This document shows positions 35,040 to 43,712 of a stretch of 64,000 nucleotides of DNA, one piece after another (position 1 is the stretch's first letter; the number at the start of each line of letters is the position of its first letter). Made by a program: the position numbers and the translations under genes. The notes under the pieces were generated by a model, which was given only the letters and a program-made list of their open reading frames with translations, was not told the origin of the DNA and did no database searches. Source of the stretch: Prevotella ihumii. Its GTDB lineage: Bacteria > Bacteroidota > Bacteroidia > Bacteroidales > Bacteroidaceae. The stretch spans positions 1,633,714-1,697,713 of the forward strand of contig NZ_LT706987.1 of assembly GCF_900155655.1 (NCBI RefSeq). The letters run 5' to 3'.

Positions 35040-38000
35040 CCTTTCTCTATATCCCTCAGCACAAATACGGCATCGCCAACGCTTTTTACTTGACTGATAA
35101 CCATTGAGCGTTTGCCGTTTTTCTCTTTCAGATTGCAGCGGCGAGTTTGTTTGGTGAGGTACGAAATCACCTTGCCAAAGGCTTGACTCTTGTAGTAAGG
35201 GCTTTGCTCGTTAGAGATGAATTGCATTTGGAGTGTACCTTGCTTCAAGATAAGCTTCTCACAGCCCAATCGTTTGCCCACTCTGCGGAGTGCTACTACC
35301 TGCATAAGTTCGATACCTTGGCGAGGTACAGGACCGAAACGGTCTTCCAATCTTTTACGATAAGCATCAAGGTCGGCATCGTTTTCTATGTTATCAAGTT
35401 CACGATAGAGTAACATTCGTTCCGAACTACCGGGTACATAGGTGTCGGGAAAGTACATTTCAAGGTCGCTTTCCACAGCGCAATCGTCAATGAAGTCATC
35501 GCCTGTAAGCTCTTTACCCTCTGCCATTTCCTCCGCATAAAGGTCTTGAAACTCGTCATTCTTGAGCTCGGTTACGGCTTGATTTAATATTTTCTGATAC
35601 GTTTCATAGCCCAAGTCTTCCATAAATCCACTTTGTTCAGCTCCAAGAAGATTGCCCGCACCACGAATATCAAGGTCCTGCATAGCGAGATTGAACCCAC
35701 TTCCAAGGTCGGAGAAGGTTTCCAACGCCTCCAGTCGTCGACGTGCATCAGGATTGAGGGCTGCCAATGGCGGTGCAAGAAGGTAACAAAAGGCTTTCTT
35801 GTTAGAACGTCCCACACGTCCACGCATCTGGTGAAGATCCGACAGACCGAACTTGTGCGCATCGTTGATAATAATAGTGTTGGCATTGGATATGTCGATA
35901 CCATTTTCTACAATAGTGGTAGAGAGCAGCACATCGTAGTCGTGGTTCATAAACCCTATGATGATTTCTTCCAACTCTTCAGGTTTCATCTGCCCGTGAC
36001 CGATAGCAACACGACAATCGGGTATGTATTTCTTGATAAGGTTTGCCAGTTCGGGCAAGTTGGCTATGCGGTCGTTCACGAAGAACACTTGTCCGTTGCG
36101 GCTCATCTCAAAGTTGATGGCATCAGCAATTACTTCAGAGGAGAACGAACTTATTTCTGTCTGAATGGGGTATCGGTTTGGTGGAGGCGTACGCATAATG
36201 CTCATATCCCTTGCTCCCATCAGCGAGAATTGTAAGGTACGTGGAATAGGTGTTGCCGACATCGTAAGGGTGTCGATATTGCTTTTTAGCTGGCGCAATT
36301 TCTCCTTGGTAGACACGCCAAATTTCTGTTCCTCGTCAATGATAAGCAAACCTATATCTTTCCATTTCACACTCTTACTAATGAGCTTATGCGTTCCTAC
36401 AAGAATATCAATCTTTCCTTCGGCTAAGTCGGCTAACACTTGCTTGGTTTGCTTGGCGGTTCTTGCACGCGAAAGATAATCCACACGTGCAGGCATATCC
36501 TTTAGACGCTTCTTAAAAGTTTGATAATGCTGAAATGCCAGCACCGTTGTAGGCACGAGCACAGCCACTTGTTTTCCATCGGTAGCTGCCTTAAATGCTG
36601 CCCTCACAGCCACTTCCGTCTTGCCAAAGCCCACATCACCGCATATCAATCGGTCCATCGGGCGACTGCTTTCCATATCTTGTTTCAAGTCTTGCGTAGC
36701 CTTCAGCTGGTCGGGCGTATCCTCATAGAGGAATGAAACTTCTAATTCGTGTTGCATAAACGAGTCGGGCGAGAAGGCAAAACCCTTTTCGTGTCGACGC
36801 TTAGCATAAAGTTTTATCAAGTCGCGTGCAATGTCTTTGATGCGTTTCTTAGCCTTTTCTTTCAGTCTGTCCCACGCCCCAGAACCGAGAACTGACAGTC
36901 GAGGCGCACCATCGGCACTGTCGCCACGGCGATACTTGCTGATTTTGTAGAGCGAATGAATAGAAACGTCTACAATATCGTTATGCTGATAAACCAAACG
37001 TATCATCTCTTGATATGACTCGCCTGTAGGAACACGCACCAAACCTGCAAACTTGCCAATACCAAAGTCTACGTGTACAAGGAAATCGCCAGGTTCCATC
37101 TCTTGCAACTCCTTCATTGTGAGTGCCATCTTGCCTTGGCGAGCCTTGTCCGACTTGAGGCTATACTTATGGAAGCGGTCGAATATCTGATGGTCGGTAA
37201 AGAAACATACCTTTAAATCGTTGTCTACAAAGCCCTCGTGTAGGGTTCTGTTTACAGGCATAAAGGGGATATTGTCTGCCACGGAGGTAGTTTCGGCTGT
37301 GCTGTCTGTCTCCATCGAGTCGAATATGTCGCGCAGTCGTGCTGTTTGTTTCTCACTGTCGGCAAGAATATACAGCTTGTAGCCCTGTAATAAATAGTCT
37401 TTTAACGATTGTGTCAGCAGATCGAAATTCTTGTGAAACAGCGGTTGAGGCGAAATATTAAAGCGTATCGTAGCTTGCGAATTTGCCTCATTGGCACGAT
37501 TAGCCCCAAACTCTATGCGCTTAAAGTTTACAGCATCTTCGGTGAACTGGTGTGCGGTGATGAGCTGAAGATTGGCTTGCAATTGTTTGCGTAGTTCGTT
37601 TTGTTCTGCCTCGGTCTTACCTTCCAATTGCTCGGTTAAGGCTTGGGCAGTAAATCCCTCTTTGTATATTCGCTCAATGGTGTCGTGAATATACAGCAAG
37701 TCTTTCATTATCAGGATGGTATCTTTAGGCAGAAATTGCAAAAAGGGTACTTTTTCTTCTGCTAAAGTTGCCAATTCGGGTACTATTTCCACCTTCTCTT
37801 TCTTGTCCTTGGACAATTGTGTTTCCACCTCAAAGGTGCGAATGGTGTCTACATCGTTGCCGAAAAAGTCGATGCGGTAAGGTAGTTCGCTCGAAAAAGA
37901 ATAGACATCAAGAATGCTGCCACGAACGGCAAATTGCCCGGGTTCGTACACATAGTCCACTTGTTGGAAACCATACGAACGCAAAGTCTTTTCTATTTCG

Positions 38001-38506
38001 GTTAAGTCCATCGTTGCACCCACGTTTACCGACAAGGTTCGCTCGTCCAACTTGTGCTTGGCTACCACCAATTCTGCCAATGCCGAAGGTTCGGTAACGA
38101 TGCAAAGGGGTAGGGCAGACTTCTTTTCGCCTTCGCCAACTGTTGATAGGCGCGACAATACCTCAGTACGGAGAATTTCGTTACCTGCGTCACGCTGACC
38201 ATACTTTACAGCTCGGCGATATGACGATGGGAAGAATAGCACCTCTGCCACTTCTCCTTCGCCACCTTCGGGCATCGCAATGGTTTTCAAGTCGTTGTAG
38301 AAATAACCTGCCTCATCGTTATCGTTGAGGACGAAAAGCATCGTTTTTTGCCATCGTTCTGCTATCGAAGCAAAAAACAGAGGTGTGGCAGAAGCCAATA
38401 ATCCCTGAAGAAAAACCGTGCGTACCGCCTTTTCTTCTATTGTTTTCATCAAAGCACCGCCCTGTGGCAAGACGGCATATAGTTCGTTAATTTCCTGTAT
38501 CTTCAT
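35036..38506 (-). CDS. mfd: Transcription-repair coupling factor
   Basis: About 1156 aa from ATG 38506 (MKIQEINELY); an upstream TTG at 38527 is a weaker start. Order: UvrB-like domain (1-350; YRIDFFGNDVDTIR), RNA-polymerase-interaction domain (about 480-560; PGDFLVHVDFGIGKFAGL), then an SF2 translocase with Walker A CGDVGFGKTEVAVRA, DEEQKFGV, TMSATPIPRTL and MRGRVGRSNKKAF. A C-terminal TRCF domain follows. It removes stalled RNA polymerase and recruits UvrA. A -7 box TATCTTTG lies on the minus strand at 38561-38554. The stop codon lies in a hairpin element. Confidence 0.96.
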   Translation of the reverse strand: MKIQEINELYAVLPQGGALMKTIEEKAVRTVFLQGLLASATPLFFASIAERWQKTMLFVLNDNDEAGYFYNDLKTIAMPEGGEGEVAEVLFFPSSYRRAVKYGQRDAGNEILRTEVLSRLSTVGEGEKKSALPLCIVTEPSALAELVVAKHKLDERTLSVNVGATMDLTEIEKTLRSYGFQQVDYVYEPGQFAVRGSILDVYSFSSELPYRIDFFGNDVDTIRTFEVETQLSKDKKEKVEIVPELATLAEEKVPFLQFLPKDTILIMKDLLYIHDTIERIYKEGFTAQALTEQLEGKTEAEQNELRKQLQANLQLITAHQFTEDAVNFKRIEFGANRANEANSQATIRFNISPQPLFHKNFDLLTQSLKDYLLQGYKLYILADSEKQTARLRDIFDSMETDSTAETTSVADNIPFMPVNRTLHEGFVDNDLKVCFFTDHQIFDRFHKYSLKSDKARQGKMALTMKELQEMEPGDFLVHVDFGIGKFAGLVRVPTGESYQEMIRLVYQHNDIVDVSIHSLYKISKYRRGDSADGAPRLSVLGSGAWDRLKEKAKKRIKDIARDLIKLYAKRRHEKGFAFSPDSFMQHELEVSFLYEDTPDQLKATQDLKQDMESSRPMDRLICGDVGFGKTEVAVRAAFKAATDGKQVAVLVPTTVLAFQHYQTFKKRLKDMPARVDYLSRARTAKQTKQVLADLAEGKIDILVGTHKLISKSVKWKDIGLLIIDEEQKFGVSTKEKLRQLKSNIDTLTMSATPIPRTLQFSLMGARDMSIMRTPPPNRYPIQTEISSFSSEVIADAINFEMSRNGQVFFVNDRIANLPELANLIKKYIPDCRVAIGHGQMKPEELEEIIIGFMNHDYDVLLSTTIVENGIDISNANTIIINDAHKFGLSDLHQMRGRVGRSNKKAFCYLLAPPLAALNPDARRRLEALETFSDLGSGFNLAMQDLDIRGAGNLLGAEQSGFMEDLGYETYQKILNQAVTELKNDEFQDLYAEEMAEGKELTGDDFIDDCAVESDLEMYFPDTYVPGSSERMLLYRELDNIENDADLDAYRKRLEDRFGPVPRQGIELMQVVALRRVGKRLGCEKLILKQGTLQMQFISNEQSPYYKSQAFGKVISYLTKQTRRCNLKEKNGKRSMVISQVKSVGDAVFVLRDIEKG

Positions 38507-38658
38507 CACCTTATTACGTTCCAACAAGCTGTTGGAAGCTGTCTTTTGAACTACAAAGATACAATTTTTACCTTATATATAACCTTTCCTTTTCTTTCTT
38601 TTAGCAGTTTTGTGCGTTTTCTTTTCCTCATTCTTCATAACTTTGTGCTATTCTACAT

Positions 38659-38676
38659 CTTTAACCCAAATCGGTA
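38659..38676. repeat. Solo end of a long-hairpin element
   Basis: TTAACCCAAATCGGT followed by unrelated sequence; no matching right end was found nearby. It lies between the start of mfd and the end of hutI. Confidence 0.6.
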
Positions 38677-38712
38677 AAAAGAATTGGAGATAGAGATGTA
38701 AAGAAAACAATA

Positions 38713-38743
38713 CAGCCCCACTGCGTTATTGGCAATGGGGCTG
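38713..38743 (-). terminator. Terminator after hutI
   Basis: CAGCCCCA (38713-38720) pairs with TGGGGCTG (38736-38743); on the minus strand the stem is followed by TATTGTTTTC. Confidence 0.7.
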
Positions 38744-38768
38744 CATTTGTATTGTTAGAGAGAGGGAA

Positions 38769-40016
38769 TTATAAACCCTTATATTCTTCGCCTTTGAGGA
38801 ATACTCGGCGAATAATAGGTGTGGTGTATGCGTAAGGGATAAAATCGATAGAAGGAATTGGGTCGGTAATGTAGAAGTTGGCTACCTTACCTACGGTGAT
38901 AGAACCATATTCTTCGCTCAATCCCATTGCGCAAGCTGAGTTCAAGGTTGCAGCATTGATGGCTTCGGCAGGCATCAGACGCATCTTAATACAAGCTAAC
39001 GAAACGGCAAACTTCATATCGCCCGATGGCGTAGAACCTGGGTTGTAGTCGGAAGCAATAGCCATAGCAAGTCCTGAATCAATCATCTTTCGTCCCGGTG
39101 CGAATGGCATATTGAGGAAGAATGATGTACCTGGAAGTGCGGTTGGTATTGTTTCGGCATCTTTTAAGAGTTCTATATCGTGGTCGTCCATTGCCTCAAG
39201 GTGGTCAACAGAGAGTGCGTTACATTCCACACCTACCTCTACACCACCGGAGACAGCGAGTTCTTCACCGTGTATTTTACCACGAAGACCATACTTAGCA
39301 CCTGCTTGGAGCAAGCGACGAGTCTCGTCAGGGGTGAAGAAACCTTCATCGCAGAATACGTCTATAAAGTCGGCAAGTTCTTCTTTGGCTACGGTAGGAA
39401 GCATATCGTTGATGATGTGGTCAACGTATTGGCTCTGTCTGCCAGTATACTCACGACCTACAGCGTGCGCACCGAGGAAGTTGGCAACTACCTTTACAGG
39501 AGCTGTTTGCTTAATGCGGCGAATAACACGCAACATCTTTAGCTCGTCTTCAAGGTTGAGACCATATCCGCTCTTGATTTCCATTGCACCCGTACCCTTG
39601 CGAATGACTTCGTCTACTCGCTTCATAGCTTGCTCGTAGAGTTCGTCTTCTGAGAGTTCGTGCAGACGGTCTGCAGAGTTGAGGATACCACCACCACGTT
39701 TAGCGATTTCAGCATAGCTCAAACCACGTATCTTGTCTACAAACTCGCCTTCACGGCTGCCTGCATAAACCACGTGTGTGTGAGAGTCGCAGAACGATGG
39801 CATAACTGTGCCACCTTCAGCATCTACCACTAATGTGTTTCTGTCTACCTGTGGCATATCAACACGTGAACCGTACGCTACGATACGACCACCCTCTACA
39901 TAGAGATAAGCGTTCTCTATGGTGTTGAGCTGAGACATTTCAGCCCCTCGCAAGCATCGTTTACCATCGTGCCCGACGCCTGCGAGTATGCCAATATTTG
40001 TGATTAAAAGTTTCAT
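38769..40016 (-). CDS. hutI: Imidazolonepropionase
   Basis: The product is 415 aa of the amidohydrolase superfamily. Metal-binding motif CDSHTHVVYAG (His-x-His), AMEIKSGYGLNLEDELKML, NFLGAHAVG, KIHGEELA, SVDHLEAMDDHDI and ASDYNPGSTPSG form a full active site. It opens the imidazolone ring in the third step of histidine degradation. Its ATG overlaps the hutH stop by one base (TAATG), so the two are translationally coupled. Confidence 0.95.
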   Translation of the reverse strand: MKLLITNIGILAGVGHDGKRCLRGAEMSQLNTIENAYLYVEGGRIVAYGSRVDMPQVDRNTLVVDAEGGTVMPSFCDSHTHVVYAGSREGEFVDKIRGLSYAEIAKRGGGILNSADRLHELSEDELYEQAMKRVDEVIRKGTGAMEIKSGYGLNLEDELKMLRVIRRIKQTAPVKVVANFLGAHAVGREYTGRQSQYVDHIINDMLPTVAKEELADFIDVFCDEGFFTPDETRRLLQAGAKYGLRGKIHGEELAVSGGVEVGVECNALSVDHLEAMDDHDIELLKDAETIPTALPGTSFFLNMPFAPGRKMIDSGLAMAIASDYNPGSTPSGDMKFAVSLACIKMRLMPAEAINAATLNSACAMGLSEEYGSITVGKVANFYITDPIPSIDFIPYAYTTPIIRRVFLKGEEYKGL

Positions 40017-41491
40017 TACTTGCGGAGGAATTCTACAGACTTAGCAATATGAGGTGCCATAAACTGGTCGTTTTCAACGAATGGTACAACCTTGCGGTAA
40101 GCCTCAAAAATAGCTTCGATTGCTGGAGATGACTTCAATGGGCGACGGAACTCAAGTGCCTGTGCTGCATTGAAGAGCTCGATAGCAAGTACACGTTCTG
40201 TGTTCAATACTACTTGATAGAGCTTTGTAGCTGCGTTAGCACCCATACTTACGTGGTCTTCCTGACCCTGTGAAGAAGGAATACTATCGGCAGAAGCTGG
40301 TGTACAATACATCTTGCTTTGGCTTACGATAGAAGCTGCAGTGTATTGAGGTATCATAAAGCCGCTGTTGACACCTGGTTTAGCTACCAAGAAGCTTGGA
40401 AGGTCGCGTGTGCCAGATACGAGCTTGTAAATACGACGTTCGGAGATGTTGCTGAGTTCGCAAAGTGCAATAGCAAGGAAGTCCATTGGCTGTGCGATTG
40501 GTTCGCCGTGGAAATTACCTGCAGAGATAACCAAGTCTTCGTCAGGACAAACTGTTGGGTTGTCAGTAGCTGCATTCACTTCGATGTCGATTACAGATTT
40601 CACGTAGCGGATAGTATCCTTAGATGCACCGTGAACCTGTGGCATACAACGGAAAGAGTAAGGGTCTTGTACGTTTACCTTAGGTTGCTTGATGAGTTCG
40701 CTGCCTTCGAGCAATTCACGGATACGTGCAGCGGTTTCAATCTGTCCTTGGTGAGGACGAACAGCGTGTACAGCGTGTGTAAATGGTTCGATACGACCAT
40801 CGTAAGCTTCCAATGACATTGTACCAATCTTGTCTGCCCACTCGCTCAAACGTTCTGCCTGAAGCATACACCAAACTGCAAATGAGTTCATATTTTGTGT
40901 ACCGTTGAGAAGTGCAAGACCTTCCTTAGATACGAGCTGGATAGGCTGCCAGTTCATCTTCTTCAACATCTCTTCGCCAGAAATAACCTCACCGTTCATT
41001 TCCACACTACCGATACCTAAGAGTGGCAAACATAGGTGAGCCAATGGTACAAGGTCGCCTGATGCACCGAGTGAACCCTGCATATAAACTACTGGGTAAA
41101 TATCGTTGTTGAAGAAGTCGATCAAGCGTTCAACAGTTACCAACTGGCAACCAGAGAAGCCATAGCTCAAAGACTGAATCTTGAGCAACAACATAATCTT
41201 CACAATTTCGTTAGGCACTCTGTCGCCCACACCACAAGCGTGAGACATCATCAAGTTCTTCTGAAGGTCAGAGAGCTGTTGTTTGTCGATAGAAATCTTG
41301 CACAATGAACCGAAACCAGTAGTAACGCCATAGATAGGCTTGTCTGATGTTTCAATCTTCTTATCCAAGTACTCACGGCAACGAACGATGCGATTACGAG
41401 CGTCATCAGAAAGTTCAAGCTTAATATTGTTGTTGATAATTTCACCAATTCTTTCAATAGAGAGGTGTTCTGCACTTATCTTATGTTTCAT
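40016..41491 (-). CDS. hutH: Histidine ammonia-lyase
   Basis: The product is 491 aa. The Ala-Ser-Gly triad that forms the MIO cofactor is in GSLGASGDLVPLAH, and YGVTTGFG, LLNGTQNMNS and SSQGQEDHVSMG are further family signatures. It converts histidine to urocanate. A terminator-like hairpin separates it from hutU upstream, so its level may be set separately. Confidence 0.96.
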   Translation of the reverse strand: MKHKISAEHLSIERIGEIINNNIKLELSDDARNRIVRCREYLDKKIETSDKPIYGVTTGFGSLCKISIDKQQLSDLQKNLMMSHACGVGDRVPNEIVKIMLLLKIQSLSYGFSGCQLVTVERLIDFFNNDIYPVVYMQGSLGASGDLVPLAHLCLPLLGIGSVEMNGEVISGEEMLKKMNWQPIQLVSKEGLALLNGTQNMNSFAVWCMLQAERLSEWADKIGTMSLEAYDGRIEPFTHAVHAVRPHQGQIETAARIRELLEGSELIKQPKVNVQDPYSFRCMPQVHGASKDTIRYVKSVIDIEVNAATDNPTVCPDEDLVISAGNFHGEPIAQPMDFLAIALCELSNISERRIYKLVSGTRDLPSFLVAKPGVNSGFMIPQYTAASIVSQSKMYCTPASADSIPSSQGQEDHVSMGANAATKLYQVVLNTERVLAIELFNAAQALEFRRPLKSSPAIEAIFEAYRKVVPFVENDQFMAPHIAKSVEFLRK

Positions 41492-41523
41492 AATTGTGTC
41501 TTAAAAGTTAACTTGTTTATAAT

Positions 41524-41565
41524 AAAAAAAATCACAGACAGAACCTTTTTGGCTCTATCTGTGAT
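41524..41565 (-). terminator. Terminator-like hairpin between hutU and hutH
   Basis: On the minus strand ATCACAGATAGAGCC pairs with GGTTCTGTCTGTGAT across five A, followed by a run of T. It lies inside the operon, downstream of hutU. Confidence 0.75.
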
Positions 41566-41573
41566 ATTGTTAA

Positions 41574-43571
41574 TTACTTGTATGCTTCGTTGATAATGTT
41601 GTCATCAACAAGGTTTGGCAAGGTTACGCAAAGTCCTGGAGTACGTTCCATTTCACGCTTGATAGCGTCCATAGAACCTTCGTTGCGTGCCCAGCTACGG
41701 CGTGAGATACCATTGTTTACGTCCCAAAGGAGCATTTGGCGGATATGGCGTTCTGAGTCCTCGCTACCATCGATTACCATACCGAAACCACCGTTCATAA
41801 CTTCTCCCCAGCCTACGCCGCCACCATTGTGGATAGACACCCAAGTTGCACCACGGAAAGAGTCACCAATAACGTTCTGAACTGCCATATCAGCACAGAA
41901 TTGTGAACCATCGTAGATGTTACTTGTTTCACGGAATGGAGAGTCGGTACCTGATACGTCGTGGTGGTCACGACCAAGTACTACAGGACGGCTAATTTCG
42001 CCACGTTTGATAGCTTCGTTGAATGCCAAAGCAATCTTTGTACGACCTTCTGAATCTGCATAAAGGATACGAGCCTGTGAACCCACAACGAGCTTGTTCT
42101 TACCTGCTTCCTTAATCCAATGAATGTTGTCGTCCATCTGACCAACGATGTCAGGTGTAGAAACCTTGCGCAAGTCTTCAAGTACCTGTGCTGCAATGCG
42201 GTCTGTTGCTTCCAAATCCTTAGGATCGCCAGATGTACATACCCAACGGAAAGGACCGAAACCATAGTCGAAGAACATAGGACCCATAATGTCCTGAACG
42301 TATGAAGGATAACGGAACTTACCGTTTTCGCCCATAATATCAGCACCTGCACGGCTTGATTCCAAAAGGAATGCGTTACCATAGTCGAAGAAGTACATAC
42401 CGTTGGCTGTGAGCTTGTTGATAGCTGCAACCTGACGACGTAAAGAAGCTTGTACCTTTTCCTTGAACAGTTCAGGCTCTTCTGCCATCATACGATTGCT
42501 TTCTTCCAATGACAAACCTACTGGGTAGTAACCACCAGCCCAAGGGTTGTGAAGTGAAGTTTGGTCAGAACCGAGGTCAACACGGATATTCTCTTCAGCC
42601 AAACGTTCCCAAAGGTCTACAACGTTGCCTACGTATGCCATAGAAACAACACGCTTTTCTTCTACTGCCTTGCGGATAGCAGGTATCAATTCGTCAAGGT
42701 TTTCGTGCAATTCGTCCACCCAACCTTGTTCGTGACGCTTGCGAGCTGCCAATGGATTGATTTCGGCAGTTACACTTACTACACCTGCAATGTTACCTGC
42801 CTTAGGCTGTGCGCCCGACATACCACCAAGACCTGCTGTAACGAAGAGCTTCATATTGTTGCCACCTACCTTACGAGCTGCGTTCAATACGGTAATAGTA
42901 GTTCCGTGAACGATGCCTTGAGGACCGATATACATATAAGAGCCAGCTGTCATCTGACCGTACTGGCTTACACCCAATGCGTTGAAACGTTCCCAATCGT
43001 CAGGTTTAGAATAGTTAGGGATAACCATACCATTGGTAACAACCACACGTGGTGCGTTCTTATGTGATGGGAAAAGACCAAGAGGATGACCAGAGTACAT
43101 TACGAGTGTTTGTTCGTCAGTCATCTCGCTCAAGTACTTCATCACCAAACGATACTGTGCCCAGTTTTGGAACACTGCGCCATTACCACCGTATGTTATC
43201 AATTCGTGAGGATGCTGAGCAACCGCCTTATCGAGGTTGTTCTGAATCATCATCATAATAGCAGCAGCCTGCTGTGAGTTGTGTGGATACTCGTCAATTG
43301 GGCGTGCGTACATCTCGTATGTAGGGCGGAAGCGATACATATAGATGCGTCCGTATGTTTCAAGCTCATTAGCAAATTCAGGTGCTAATGTAGCGTGGAA
43401 TTTCTTTGGAAAATAACGCAATGCGTTGCGGAGAGCCAACTTCTTTTCCTCTGCTGTAAGTATTTCCTTACGCTTAGGTGCGTGGTTGATGTTGGTGTCG
43501 TAAGCCTGAAGTTCAGGCAAAGTGTCAGGAATACCAGCACGAATGTCTGCAATAAACTGTTCTTTAGTCAT
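41574..43571 (-). CDS. hutU: Urocanate hydratase
   Basis: The product is 665 aa. It belongs to the longer urocanase type (enteric HutU is about 560). NAD-binding glycine motif VTAGLGGMSGAQPKAG, GPQGIVHGTT, LGSDQTSLHNPWAGGYYPVG, CTSGDP and the C-terminal HNGGGVGWGEVMNGGFGMVIDG match the family. It forms imidazolone propionate from urocanate. The gap to ftcD of 141 bp contains another hairpin. Confidence 0.95.
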   Translation of the reverse strand: MTKEQFIADIRAGIPDTLPELQAYDTNINHAPKRKEILTAEEKKLALRNALRYFPKKFHATLAPEFANELETYGRIYMYRFRPTYEMYARPIDEYPHNSQQAAAIMMMIQNNLDKAVAQHPHELITYGGNGAVFQNWAQYRLVMKYLSEMTDEQTLVMYSGHPLGLFPSHKNAPRVVVTNGMVIPNYSKPDDWERFNALGVSQYGQMTAGSYMYIGPQGIVHGTTITVLNAARKVGGNNMKLFVTAGLGGMSGAQPKAGNIAGVVSVTAEINPLAARKRHEQGWVDELHENLDELIPAIRKAVEEKRVVSMAYVGNVVDLWERLAEENIRVDLGSDQTSLHNPWAGGYYPVGLSLEESNRMMAEEPELFKEKVQASLRRQVAAINKLTANGMYFFDYGNAFLLESSRAGADIMGENGKFRYPSYVQDIMGPMFFDYGFGPFRWVCTSGDPKDLEATDRIAAQVLEDLRKVSTPDIVGQMDDNIHWIKEAGKNKLVVGSQARILYADSEGRTKIALAFNEAIKRGEISRPVVLGRDHHDVSGTDSPFRETSNIYDGSQFCADMAVQNVIGDSFRGATWVSIHNGGGVGWGEVMNGGFGMVIDGSEDSERHIRQMLLWDVNNGISRRSWARNEGSMDAIKREMERTPGLCVTLPNLVDDNIINEAYK

Positions 43572-43597
43572 TTCTTTTTATTGTTTTTATGGTAATC

Positions 43598-43702
43598 AAA
43601 AAAGTCTGATGGAGTTAGAGGAGCATTAAGTTTCACCTATTTATATATGTGTCCTTAATCACCTTACCACTGTATGCTTCAACTCCTCTAACTTCTCTGA
43701 CT
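43598..43702 (-). terminator. Large hairpin between ftcD and hutU
   Basis: AGTCTGATGGAGTTAGAGGAG (43602-43622) pairs with CTCCTCTAACTTCTCTGACTT (43683-43703 region) with a few mismatches; on the minus strand it ends in TTTTTT. It may attenuate transcription between ftcD and hutU. Confidence 0.6.
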
Positions 43703-43712
43703 TCCTTTTTAT

